Below are positions 34,501-45,277 of a DNA stretch of 64,000 nucleotides, piece after piece (the first letter of the stretch is position 1; every line of letters starts with the position of its first letter). Made by a program: the position numbers and the translations under genes. The notes below the pieces were generated by a model. It was not told the DNA's origin. It searched no databases and was given only the letters and a program-made list of their open reading frames with translations. The stretch comes from Diphasiastrum complanatum (Eukaryota > Streptophyta > Lycopodiopsida > Lycopodiales > Lycopodiaceae). The stretch is taken from assembly GCA_029204225.1 (NCBI GenBank), contig CM055099.1:57981982-58045981 (forward strand), in the 5' to 3' direction.

Positions 34501-34883
34501 TTGCTGGCAGCGTAACTGCTCCAGTGGATCTAAGCAAATCATTCAGAACCGAATCTCTATCTGGATTTTCAAATCCTAGATTTATTGTGTATTTGCACCT
34601 TGGAAATCTTATTAGCATGTGGAAAGACAAATAGATTTGAGGTTGTAGACGTGGAGAAAAACTGTCAATTCCCTATGGAGGTTGCTCTTGGTTGGACATT
34701 GTAGCAGATGACTGAATATTGGTCTCACTTTCTTTTGACAAGGACTCATTTCATATTGTCTTTTTGCATTATGAAGTTGGTGTATTGTGCGGTAATGTAG
34801 AAGTTTGCAAGAAACTTCTCGATTGAGCAGTAGGTTTAATTGTTGGTTGCCATGGTACTCATGTTGTTGTCAGGAGGATCCTA
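31554..34883. other. Degenerate repeat-derived sequence, no supported gene
   Basis: Features are a 19-base G homopolymer at 31,857-31,875 and scattered short open frames without motifs. Direct repeats of AATCCACAC/AATCCACAAC occur around 32,730-32,800. The region 33,700-34,630 has minus-strand open blocks but none with a recognisable domain. It is probably the remains of the gypsy element whose GAG lies at 34,884-35,440. Confidence 0.4.
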
Positions 34884-35440
34884 TCATGATTCATAACTGA
34901 CATGACGGGCAGGTAGGATCTTCGTTAGTTGTTTCGGATAGTCTTTGGAATTGTGTTTTTTGATACAGTCAGGACTCTCAGCATGGTACTTGGTCTTGAT
35001 TGGACAATCAGCCATGAAGTGGCTAGTTTCACCACAGATGAAACATCTGGTGTGCAATGGCCCTTGTATAATAGCATAGCCATCTTGTATGGCTAATGGT
35101 TCTGGACTTTCAGGTGGATATTCATGATAAGTCAAGGCATTTCCAGACTGTGATGATTGTTCTTCATATTGTTGAACTGTATGTGCTTGGATAGGCCGAT
35201 ATGAAGGACAAGCATCAGCAGGATGCGTAGTCCGGCAGTGTGGGCACCATATTGGTTTTCGTCTATAAGGTACATGTGCAGTGTTTGGCTGACCAAGCAT
35301 ACTGCTTTGGATAGACTTCAGGGTATTTTGAAACTCATTGGTGAGTTTCTCCATTTGAAGTTGGTGTTGCTTATTAAGCAACTCCAGTTGTGATTTCCAA
35401 AGCTGATCTCGGGTGTCCTTGATCGGCTTCGACTCATGGA
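34884..35440 (-). pseudogene. Retrotransposon GAG with two zinc-knuckle-like motifs
   Basis: The minus strand reads HQLQMEKLTNEFQNTLKSIQ (coiled, Gln-rich), then CPHCRTTHPADAC near 35,240. A standard CX2CX4HX4C knuckle, CFICGETSHFMADC, follows near 35,030. The stop is at 34,884. Upstream the frame continues to about 35,440 (KPIKDTRDQLWKSQLEL) and then shifts. Two zinc motifs in tandem indicate a GAG nucleocapsid region, likely gypsy-type. Confidence 0.65.
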
Positions 35441-36588
35441 CAAGAGCACGTGGTGCTCTTCTTTCCCTGGATTCGTCAACATCTGATCCTTCAACTTCTT
35501 CCTTGATGGCAAGATGGTTACTTGCTAGAAGCCATCAAGACCAAGGAGTTGGCTACCGCTTGCGCATATTTAACCAAGTATACCCACAAGCAGTAGTCAA
35601 AGGCAAAATGTATTTCGATGCTAGTTATTTTGTTTTTAGCAGAATCACTAGTGCAGAGGACAACACTCTACGGTTGGGCAAGCACAATAGCAAACTTTCT
35701 GCATGAAGGAATCACTAAGAGACAGACCTTCACCACCTTCGGGTACTTTCTTTTTGACATGACACAAGCCCAGCTCCAGCATCATGACCTGCAAACAACT
35801 TTTTCACCGATGGGTGGACAAACATCTTAGGCAGATGCAAATAACAACTGAGGCCACCATTGCTACCCAAGAAGAGGAACAACCGAACACCTCTACACTA
35901 GTCACCAGATTTACAAAGAAGATTACACCGTAGAAGAAAGATAACAAGAGTGATAAGTGCAACAACCAGAGCAGAGGCTACAGTAGAGCAACATCAGTTG
36001 GTAGCTCAACCAAGCGAGACAGTCCTAGTGAAACCGGAGGATATTGCTGTAGTGCCACCATCTGGGGAGGTCATTCGAATGCCGAGATATGTGGACCTGA
36101 TTCAGAGATGTGAAGCCCACAAGGCCAATACCAAGATTCAACAAAACCAATAGAAGGAAGACTGTTTGAATGTCACGGATGAATCTAGAAAATGTAGCAA
36201 GATCTACAAGAAGTCCTAGACCGAGTGAACTAGCTCTGGAGCACCACATGTAAAGTGCAAGCCGCATTAGCATATCTGGAGAAGAAAGAAGACAAAGACG
36301 GACACGGTAGAGGTGGATCATCCGAGACCATGACCTAATTACTCCCACCCTAAACCCACCCCATTTTTCTTTCATCTGCTCAACCCTATCTAGATTCTTA
36401 ACCTACTTATGACCCCCAGTGTTATCTTGCATTCCATTTGCTCAATGGACTAATGACTCAATGATTTATGTATAGACTTGAATAAATTAAGTTTCATTAA
36501 TGTTTTGAACAAAGATGGTATGCAATAGCTTTTGGTTCACACTACAAGAATAATTAAAGGATCCAGCTAAATAAGTAAGATTGATGTT
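35441..36588 (+). other. Decayed coding-like sequence, family not recognised
   Basis: Plus-strand protein-like pieces occur at 35,560-35,830 (VYPQAVVKGKMYFDASYF; YGWASTIANFLHEGI; FGYFLFDMTQAQLQ). Another lies at 35,950-36,153 (AVVPPSGEVIRMPRYVDLIQ). They are separated by stops and frameshifts. I do not recognise a domain. Position directly upstream of the Gypsy-A polypurine tract suggests an element-borne or captured ORF. Confidence 0.3.
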
Positions 36589-37075
36589 GTAGAGGGACCT
36601 GTAACAACGCTAGCGGAGGGCAATGTTGGTAGACTCTCTACCAATATCAAGATTAACCGACTGTTGATTGATCTAAGTTTTTTATTGTTCTTATAAAGTA
36701 ACTAGACTTGTGACTTAATGACCCAACCATGGCATCTAGTTGTGTGAGACTATGAGTTGAGGACAAATTAGTTAGTGACTTGAGAGCTATTCAAATATGA
36801 CATATTAGTGGGGACTTGAGAAAACCACATTCAGTTGAAAGCGACATCCAAGAAAATGAATGGTGGGCAAGAAAGCCAAAAAGAAGATAGAAAAGAGAAA
36901 CAGAAGAAGAGGAAGGGACCTCTCTTGTTGATAGGAAAGGATGAGAGAACTAGAGAGTTGGCATGAACCATATCGGGTGACTTAGAGAAGGGTGGTTGAT
37001 TGGTTGTGTTGATAATTAGACTAGTGATGAGCAGATTGAGGTTGTGATGTGTATGTTGCATAGGAATGTAAGAAC
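36589..37075 (+). repeat. 3' LTR of Gypsy-A with its polypurine tract, truncated
   Basis: GTAGAGGGACC (36,589-36,599) has polypurine-tract form and is followed by TGTAACAACGC, the LTR start. The next ~475 bp match the reverse complement of 48,150-48,607 (for example CCATGGCATCTAG and GAAAGCGACATCCAAGAAAATG). Similarity stops near 37,075, so the 3' part is lost. Confidence 0.7.
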
Positions 37076-37680
37076 TATTGTCATTGAAAAGAATCTTTGG
37101 AATACTTCTTGTCAGAGCTGTGCACCAAATGTTGTTTATATTTGTAATGAATGATTGTGAACTCCTGAGAGAAATTAGATAGAATCACAATTGAGGATTA
37201 GAGTTATTAGAATTTTATAGTATTGAAAAACTATAGATCTGTTGCTTGCAATTGTAGTAATACGTTGATGAATATCAAGCAAGTAGAACTAATCTGAGTT
37301 ACTTGTGATGACAAGCTGGAAATACAAAGTTGGATGCTTAGAATAAGTTATGAATTATGTTTGCCATGTTCCATGCTTTATGGAGATGTGGTTGAATGAG
37401 TGTTTGGATTAGTTATTCTTTCAATTTACTTGAATTTCACATAACGTATCATGGTAAGATCCATGCATTAACTATACTAGATGTATCAATTGACCAAAAA
37501 CCTTGTTCCCACTAAATAGATAAAATGTATTTTGATATTCACAATCAATTGATTCAATGCGATGATGATGACCGTATGCCCACATTGCACTAGACTTTCG
37601 ATACTGTCACATCTTGATTATAATTAAAACAATAATCAATTATCATACAAATTAAAATTGTTCACTTAAAAAAAATAGAG
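37076..37680. other. Intergenic, no feature recognised
   Basis: AT-rich; no open frame or motif supported. It may be the 3' part of the adjoining CACTA remnant. Confidence 0.4.
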
Positions 37681-38480
37681 TTATAGACAAACTTTCCAAT
37701 CACATCCTTTTACAAATTCCCATTCTGTGTCAGATATGAATTGTCCCTTTGATCTTGCTTGTTGGAATGTATCAACCATCCAGTCTATAGTGCATTGGTT
37801 GGGCAATGGCTCAAGATCATGTGAAGGTATAGCTTGACCTCTATGCCTATTGCGTCGGTGTTGATTTCCAGTCAATACCCTTTTCTTTTTTTCTTCTTCA
37901 TGTAATTCCAACCATTTATCCATTACTCCTGAATTATATAGCATGAAGGTTGAAATTTTTTTTCTCAAACTAGGTGTCATTTTTTTAAGACTACCCATAC
38001 CTTGAGGTTTTTCACCTTTCACCTCATTGCTTTCCTCATCATGCCATAGTCGTGGAGCAGATGGATCTATTTGAAACAAAACTTTGGTAACATAAAATAG
38101 AGATTCTTGCACCAACCATCCCTCTGACATGCTTCCCTCTGGCCTTGTCTTTTGATGCACAAAATCTTTCAACACTTTCATGAATCTCTAAGAAAAACAT
38201 CCACCTATAGAAAATTTTAACACATTAATGAGAACATTCTGTTATTTATAATTTGAAAGAATCACACTACATTTATTGAAACCACTAAAATCAAATTCAA
38301 GTGTATTATACCTTGAGTGCATAGGACTGGCAATACCAACTCTTGGACCAAGTGCACAAGCAGATGCACCTGTATGTCTAGGATAGAAGTTGGAAAATCC
38401 CTCTCAAGCATATATACAGCCTCCACCATATCTTCTTGCTTTGTTTGCACGTCTATCTCACAAATCTCCTTACCACACAT
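37681..38480 (-). pseudogene. CACTA (En/Spm) transposase remnant, DUF4218 region
   Basis: The minus-strand block 38,480-38,310 reads LERDFPTSILDIQVHLLVHLVQEL, the DUF4218 signature found C-terminal to TNP2 transposase in plant CACTA elements. After a probable intron (donor CAAG|GTATAATAC, acceptor TTCTATAG), RWMFFLE-like sequence has lost two bases. MKVLKDFVHQKTRPEGSMSEGW then continues from 38,181 to a stop at 37,681. The C-terminal part (STFMLYNSGVMDKWLELHEEE) fits the same domain. Transposase catalytic sequence is not present here. Confidence 0.75.
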
Positions 38481-38520
38481 CCATCTACATCATGTTTGTA
38501 GTATAACTAGATATTAGTAC

Positions 38521-39180
38521 GTTCATATTATTTTATCAAACTTGTATTAGAAAAAAAACATGCAATTTCATAAGATATCGATGTAAACAAAAAAAATTAA
38601 GTACCTGACAACGGTGTGAGAAATTGGCAAAAATCTAGCTTGGTAATTTTTATGATAGAAGTTTGTAAGTGAATCTCACATGTGTGGAGGATGTTCCCAT
38701 GTGTGGAGAATTTTAAAGTAAATAAAAGTGTTTGATATAGGGGTCTCATAGAATTTCATAGTCAAGCATTTAGGTGTAGGATGTTGATAGGGTCAAATTT
38801 GGCATAGATGGCAAATTATCCATTTCCACTTGTAATGCCACTATTGAGCCAAAATAGAGTAGGAGGCCAAACTTGTGCAAATTAGAGTGTAGACAAGTGT
38901 AATGCTTTTGTTTGATGAAGTTTAAGAGGTCCAATAGGATTTAGAGGTGGACCCATGAGTGGTCCAATAGAATTTGAGGTTTGCTTGAAAATGTCCAATA
39001 GAATTTAGAGGTGCATGGATCAATGGTCCAATAGGATTAAGAGGTGGCAAAGTGTGGTCCAATCATAGTTAAGCATAGTGGTAGCTCGTGGACCTACTAG
39101 TATCATTGTACTCCTCATTTGGATCTAACTGATTTTGAGATTGAGTGGATTTTGAGTGTAAGTGATTTTCTAGCTTTCTC
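38521..39180. repeat. Degenerate short tandem repeats, GTCCAATAG unit
   Basis: Between about 38,928 and 39,062 the segment GGTCCAATAG(G/A)ATTTAGAGGTG recurs five times at 25-50-bp spacing. Just right, TTTTCTCTCTCTACCCGAG is duplicated (39,172 and 39,208). No gene is seen. Confidence 0.6.
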
Positions 39181-39662
39181 TCTCTACCCGAGAGCTATTG
39201 ATGATTTTCTCTCTCTACCCGAGGAGAGCAGCTTGTTTTTACTTAGATTACTTTTGGAACACTTCCCACACGTGTGAGTGAGAGTTGGAAGTGATTGAAT
39301 GCATGTAGTAGTGTGTTTTTGCCATAGAATCAAAGATAGATCTTGAATTATACGCTCACGACATGATAGTTGATTTATGTGTGGCCGATCGTATGCCAAT
39401 CTTGTTTTGGATATGGAGTGATTGTTGTCGTCGTCACTAGAGCTAGATGACAGTTTATAGTCCTTCAAACATGGAAAACAAATCAACATATTCATCAATT
39501 AACATATAAGATTGTCATTCATGAAAACTAAAACTAAAATCAAGACATGCAAATCAAACACCATATCTTAAATTAAGGCATGCAATATAAAATATAAAAA
39601 AACAATTAATTCACATTCAATATAACTTGCTCTCACTAAATAGATAAAATGTATTTTGATAT

Positions 39663-39960
39663 TCACAAGGTACATGCTTGAGTTTGGCTCAAAGCCTTTT
39701 GTACACATCTTGGAAGAGGGCGATTGAAGCTATTTTTGATGAATAGCTCTTCACCACATTTAATGGGCCTTATCGCACATACCATTACTTTTTGAGTTCC
39801 TAGAAAAGTATTCTTCCTTTCCATTGGTGCGTTCCTCGAAATCACAATTAGTTAATGAAGGGTGCCCAATGGAACTATTTATATATGTAGCAATGTTGTC
39901 ATATTTTTTCTGGACACCTATCAATGTACATACGATGTGATTTCAAAACATTCTCTCCTT
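39663..39960 (-). pseudogene. SET-domain-like fragment
   Basis: The minus strand contains YINSSIGHPSLTNCDFEERT near 39,890-39,830 in one frame. After a shift, RKNTFLGTQKVMVCAIRPIKCGEELF runs at about 39,815-39,730. Conserved SET-domain features are the YIN-S...NC block and the RPIKxGEEL block before the final tyrosine region. The usual (N/H)HS is not intact. Upstream exons are not clear. This is a decayed fragment; SET identity is plausible, not proven. Confidence 0.4.
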
Positions 39961-40119
39961 GCACACATCGCTCTCCCAAAGAACAAGCATTGGCATTCAA
40001 GCCGTAAACCTACATTCTCCATTGGTGACGACATAGGGCATGCCAATCACCCCAATTGTATTGAGGTCCTGCATAAGGCATTAATGTGACAACACTATTC
40101 AAGGGGACATCAATGCTAG

Positions 40120-41094
40120 TCAAATAAAATAAACCAAACCCGCATTAGGAAAGTGCTCACTTGGCTTGATCATGTACATATGACCCCAAAATGAATTTGA
40201 TGTTCCACATAATGGTAGTAATACTCTATCAGGCCAACATGAATATTTCTTTCTATCAAAGGGCTTAACCAATGCTTCTAGGTAGGGAGGAAGGGGAGAC
40301 TCAGTCAATGAATTTAAAACATTCTTGGATAAGTCAACAATACGTAAATTTGGTTGTTCATTTTCAAATCTTGTCAAAATGTGTCCAAGTCGTGTTTTGC
40401 TTTTTAATGGAGTAAATCTAGATGGGATAGGAAGAAGAGGAGATTCTACACAAGGTATGTGAGGTGATGTGGGATGGATAGAATCGATGTGAGGTGTCAT
40501 GAGACAGATAGAATCGATGTGTGGTGACATTGTGGAATGAATAGAATCCATAGTAGAATTTGCATGAGGTGTTGTGGGATGGATATAACCGATGTGAGGT
40601 GTCGTGGCATGGACAGAATTGATGTGAGGTGTCATGAGATAGATAGAATCGATGTGTGGTGACATCGTGGAATGAATAGAGTCCATAATACAATTTGCAT
40701 GAGGTGTTGTGGGATGGATAGAATCCATGTGAGGTGTCGTGGGATGAATAGAATCTATGTGTGGTGATATCGTGGGATGAATAGATTCCATGGAAAGATC
40801 TATGTGAGGTGTGGTGGAGTGAGTGATGTGTGAAATGGAAAGATGCATAACTTCCACATCATGAGGTGTGTAGTGACTAGTGACATCATTATGATCATCA
40901 ACAAGATCATCGTCAAATGCCAAAGATGATCCAAAATCGATATTTCTTATCTTGTTGATAAGATTGTCAATCAATGTGTTATAAGACATTGACACCAATG
41001 TATCATTCTGCGAGTTCGACCATTTTGCGAGTAAATAGAATGCGAGTTTTGCGAGTTTTAGGATATTGATATATTTGATTGGCAAGAGCAACAA
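40120..41094 (-). CDS. 324-codon open frame with TPHIDSIHP tandem repeats
   Basis: An uninterrupted frame contains about fifteen units of the form TTPHIDSIHP, arranged in a larger ~45-residue (135-bp) repeat in its middle (residues ~85-215). The repeats are flanked by non-repeat ends: a Lys/Leu-rich N-terminus and a C-terminus with NSLTESPLPPYLEALVKPF. Short repeats of length divisible by three keep the frame open, so the ORF could be a by-product of a minisatellite. Non-repeat flanks argue for real coding origin. The function is unknown. It lies upstream of the SET-like fragment on the same strand, and the two could be parts of one gene. Confidence 0.35.
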   Translation of the reverse strand: MLLLPIKYINILKLAKLAFYLLAKWSNSQNDTLVSMSYNTLIDNLINKIRNIDFGSSLAFDDDLVDDHNDVTSHYTPHDVEVMHLSISHITHSTTPHIDLSMESIHPTISPHIDSIHPTTPHMDSIHPTTPHANCIMDSIHSTMSPHIDSIYLMTPHINSVHATTPHIGYIHPTTPHANSTMDSIHSTMSPHIDSICLMTPHIDSIHPTSPHIPCVESPLLPIPSRFTPLKSKTRLGHILTRFENEQPNLRIVDLSKNVLNSLTESPLPPYLEALVKPFDRKKYSCWPDRVLLPLCGTSNSFWGHMYMIKPSEHFPNAGLVYFI

Positions 41095-41099
41095 AAAAT

Positions 41100-41590
41100 G
41101 AGACCATTAAGTGAGCATGTATGCTGGAACTCGCGTCGCTTATGCTAGGACTCACGTGGTATTATACATATAGTTCACATGTTTTTTATGAAAGCGTGAC
41201 TGTGTTATTTCACAGTGCGGTAATTACAAAATATGAACATATCTCTCAAATCATTTCCCAATGTAGAGGACGACAAGATTGATCCACTTCATGATAGTGA
41301 AAGCACAAGCCTCTATGACATTATCTTTTAGTGTTATCTCATTATGAAAGTTCTTAGAAATTTTAATCCAACTTTACTCGCAATTATTGTGCATTTTAGA
41401 GTACCAAAATAAAACCATAACTACATGTCTCAATATGAAAGAACTCAAAAATTCTAATCCAACTTCACTCGCAATTATTGTGCATATTAGAATACCAATG
41501 CATACCCCATATTAGAATACCATTTACCAAAACAAAAAATCACAATTGCACGAACCTATGACATTCAGATGTTCGCGTGCAGCCAAGTTG
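41100..41590. repeat. Imperfect direct repeat in AT-rich spacer
   Basis: Two ~65-bp copies (about 41,345-41,405 and 41,435-41,500) share CTCGCAATTATTGTGCAT and TCCAACTT(T/C)ACTCG. No gene is seen. Confidence 0.55.
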
Positions 41591-41639
41591 AATGTGAACA
41601 TACCGTATGCAGAAGGTCTGCGGCTTCAAGACACCATTT

Positions 41640-44600
41640 CAGCGCACCAAATCGCATGAGTCCATTCGATCACAAGGAAAAATGATGGATGGTTGAGATC
41701 AATGGGTTCAAGGGCCGTCGGATGGAGGACCACCCTTGGATGGGTTTGAAGAGAGCCCTGAAAGAGCTGAAGGCCAGTCCTTGAAAATTCTTCATTAAAA
41801 ATTTTCACATTGAAATGTGAATTTGGACCCGACATTTAGAGTGGGCATTTCTTCATTAAGAAACTTCAAAAAGAAGTTCCAGTTCAAATTGCAAGCAATT
41901 TTTTTGGAAGAGCCTAACTAAGGCTAGAAGGCACCTTTTTGGGCCATCCTTGGGCCAAAATGATCCCTAAAACTGGCTGCTCAGAGCCAACGGACAGAGT
42001 GATGTCATAGAGCAGGGAGGAAGGTGTTTTGAGGTGTTTTCAAGCTATGTGTGGGACACGCAGAGGATTAAGAATGGGTCAGTAATCACACTTTGGATGC
42101 TCTTGGAGAGTGGTGAGTGTGATAATTTTGCAGTTTTGCAGTCGGTAAGTCAATCTTGATCAAGTCATTTTAGCTGTGGAGCAGTGTATCAGGTTTGTCA
42201 TAAAAAAGACACACTTCAACTGCCAGTTTGGATAAGTCAAGTCAATTTGCCATATCAGTATTGCATCAGGGATGTAAATTGCAGTGATGACAGGGTGCAG
42301 ATCGTTTGGTTTGGGCCATGGAAGATCTCATAGGGTCACTTGGAGGGATATTGGCATGCACAGTCATGTGAGGGACTTGATGGTGGCTTTGGAGTTTACA
42401 TTTCAGTGTATTCTCAGGGAGTGGTTTGGAACCATTCATAGGAGCAGCTTTGAGCTAGTTTGGGGGAATACAGGTGGGCACTACAGGGTAGATGCTCAGA
42501 TCTTTGTGATCAGGGATGGCATTGGGATACCTGGTAGGGATAGCACTATAGGATGACATGGGATGATCATCAAGGGGCAGCTATTTCATACTAGACTTGA
42601 GTCATTGTCATGGACAAGACTTACAGGGAGATTCATGATGGAATCAGGAAGTTGCAGACGCAAATGGACAAAGCGTGAAGCTTTGGGAGCCAGCTCTAGG
42701 TTGGAGAGCTGATGGAGATCGCACGGGGTGTGATCGAAGGGCAAACACTATGATGGCTGTTTTGCTAGCGATCTACTGCAGGGGACATTGATGGCGAGGA
42801 CTTCATGGTGTGCTCATTTGGGAGTACAGGTTGGCATTACAGCATGGGGCCAGTTTTGGACATTGGCATCAATGGGGAGACATCTACCATCATGGGTGTG
42901 GATAAGCTACCTATAACTTTCATGCATTTGGCTATATTTGCAGGAGTCTAGGCTTGGCACAAGTGTTGGAATGTCCATGGTGCAGATTCTCAGGTGGTGA
43001 GATCATGGGAAAGCCTAGAGGAAGTCACTCAGAGCCATATACCTCAGTATGATCAGGGAGACAATGGTGTCGAGATCCCGTGAGCGGCGACTTAGGGATA
43101 TGCTTGCGTTGGCATGGTGTAACATAGCCAGGGAGAGCGAGCAGATGCTAGGAGCCAGGTGGAGCAGGTGATGCTTTGGAGTTCGGCTTGTCTAGCAGGA
43201 TGGTGACCAGGATCGGAGACATCAGGTGAGCATAGTATGTGGATGACGAGTCCATTGGGGTGGCACTCAGGGAGATGCTACAGTTGCTCAGGTATGACAT
43301 GTCATTTGATGTATGGACGATGTTCTTCAGCTGGTGCATCATGTGTGATGACCTAGGGATGGGTCATGCGTACTTGGAGGTAGGTGGCATGGAGTGTATT
43401 ACATATCCTAAGGGAATGGAGTGCATTACGGGGTGATGTGGATCCAGCATGCCCATGGTTGTGAGCCAGCAAGGATGGAGATGGTTGTTCAGGGAGTGAC
43501 AGCTGATACTTTGGCGAGTGATCAAGTGAGCTGCATGGTCATATGCATAGTAGTCTCCAAGTTGGCGTCACATGTTGTGTCTATCCACCATTATTTGCTA
43601 AGCAGGATGCAGCTTTTGGTTAGATCCAGTTGGAGCCTAGTTGCACTACAGGTGGACAGATTCTTGGAGAGCTATCAACTGGTAATGGATACTTGGTGAT
43701 CAGATGGTATAGGGTACAGGGTTCTGGAGCTATCCTACCTTATATGCTATGAATCGTGGGTAAGTTGTTCATCACGATAGTGGATCTAGTTTGCATTTGC
43801 TTTGGCTTGGACGCTATGATGGATGTGTTGGTGAGATAGGCTCCTTGGTGGGAGGCCTATGTACTGGTCAAATCAGAGTTGGCAACGTCAAGCATGGGAA
43901 GTTGAGCCTACATGAGATGTAGGAGAGGCAGACTATCATCAGATCTCTGGGAGATAGGCAAGCTACTCATATATAGCCTATGGTGAGGTTTGTGTACATT
44001 CATTCATTGAGTCCTTGGTAGACTCTTGTGCCTGGAGCATGGGGAATGAATGGGGATCAACTTTCAAGACCTATTGGATAGATGTATATGCTTGGACGTG
44101 AGGGCATCTTTGTTACAGGTGCAGGCCATGATCGAGAGGATCTGATTTGGAGACCAGTGGTGTAGCAGCGGACCTACAGGTGGCATAGGTGTTGGTACGA
44201 CAGGATACCACTTATGGACAGGCCTTGGTCATGTATTTGACGCTTTATCATTCATGTTGGTTTGCATGAGTGTGTGTGGGCTTGCATGTTGCCTTGTCAC
44301 TGAAGTCTAGATCTAATTTGGAGTTGTATGTGGTTGTGCATTTGCTATGTCAGGAACAAAGTATCATTGTCTACTAGCTATCTATCTAGTGAGGGTACAA
44401 TCTTATGGTGGCAGTAAGATTTTCTCAGGTTGAGCCTCAGTCGCTCATTTATGTCAGCTTTACAGGTCTGTGCTTGTAAGTGTCTGATAGGATGTCAGCC
44501 TAGCTAGATGGAGGATGTAAGTCTCATGGTGGCAGTGGGATTTCCTCAGTTCGAGCCATGTCGCTCATGTGGTCCACTTGTGGTCAAGTTGGATTGGGGA

Positions 44601-44807
44601 CGAGTCAGTTGGTCGAGAGTATGGTAGACTCTCTGTATGAGCATTGTGTTTACATGATACTTTGTGAGTCAAACCTGGCGGTTTGTTGGTGTGCTTGAGT
44701 GTGAGTCAAGTACAGAGTAGCAAGATATGCATAACATCTTTTGGACACTCCAGCATTGCTACAAATTATTGTTTTTCACTCTTATCACATTTAAGCTTAA
44801 GGGAGAG
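41640..44807 (+). mobile_element. Non-coding interior of an LTR element (AGTT family)
   Basis: The right end has a polypurine tract (TTAAGGGAGAG, about 44,797-44,807) abutting the LTR at 44,808. The left end (41,780-41,890: AAAATTTTCACATTGAAATG, AAGAAACTTC) resembles the leader of Copia-4 at 60,395-60,470. No gag or pol is readable across 3.1 kb, and the few open frames lack motifs. A pair of imperfect repeats sits at about 44,393-44,451 and 44,516-44,572 (GGTGGCAGT...GAGCC...GTCGCTCAT). This fits a large retrotransposon derivative whose coding region was lost or replaced. Confidence 0.6.
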
Positions 44808-45277
44808 AGTTAGAAATCAGAGTTAATCTGATAAACATTTTATGTAAGCTCTAAATGTGATGATGCAATTACTGTACAGTTTATTTGGTTTACTGTATGT
44901 GGTTGTGATCGGGACGTGACCCGTTAGGATATATTGATCGGGCACTGATCCCGTAGTCGGCTACTTGGGTTAGCCGAGTAGCCACACATTGGAAGAATTA
45001 GCATGTATGAATTTATTTACAGTACTTGCTATACTTGGGGGCATGTCCCAAGGTTGTCGGTCGAATTTGGCCATATTGGGCCCGACCTTAGTTTGACAAG
45101 TGGTAGGCCAATTTTAGGACACCTGCCTTTTCATGTAGTTTGTGAATACTCTATATGTACAGTGTTTCTTTGTCTATGAACTTTTGTTGTGCCATCTATG
45201 AGAGCTTGTTAGGAGTGGCTATGGTGATTGTGTGATGTGATCTGCATACTGCACTAGATTCTATCGGAATTTCAACT
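44808..45277 (+). repeat. 3' LTR with AGTT...AACT ends
   Basis: This 470-bp LTR begins AGTTAGAAATC directly after the polypurine tract and ends ATTTCAACT. It is the full-length counterpart of the interrupted minus-strand LTR at 20,603-20,848 plus 26,991-27,217. Its right flank CTGCT reads AGCAG on the Gypsy-A strand. Confidence 0.85.

Noticed and set aside
42284-43699. Plus-strand open frames inside the 41.6-44.8 kb element
   Set aside because: No GAG, protease, RT or integrase motif and no conserved pattern; treated as non-coding interior.
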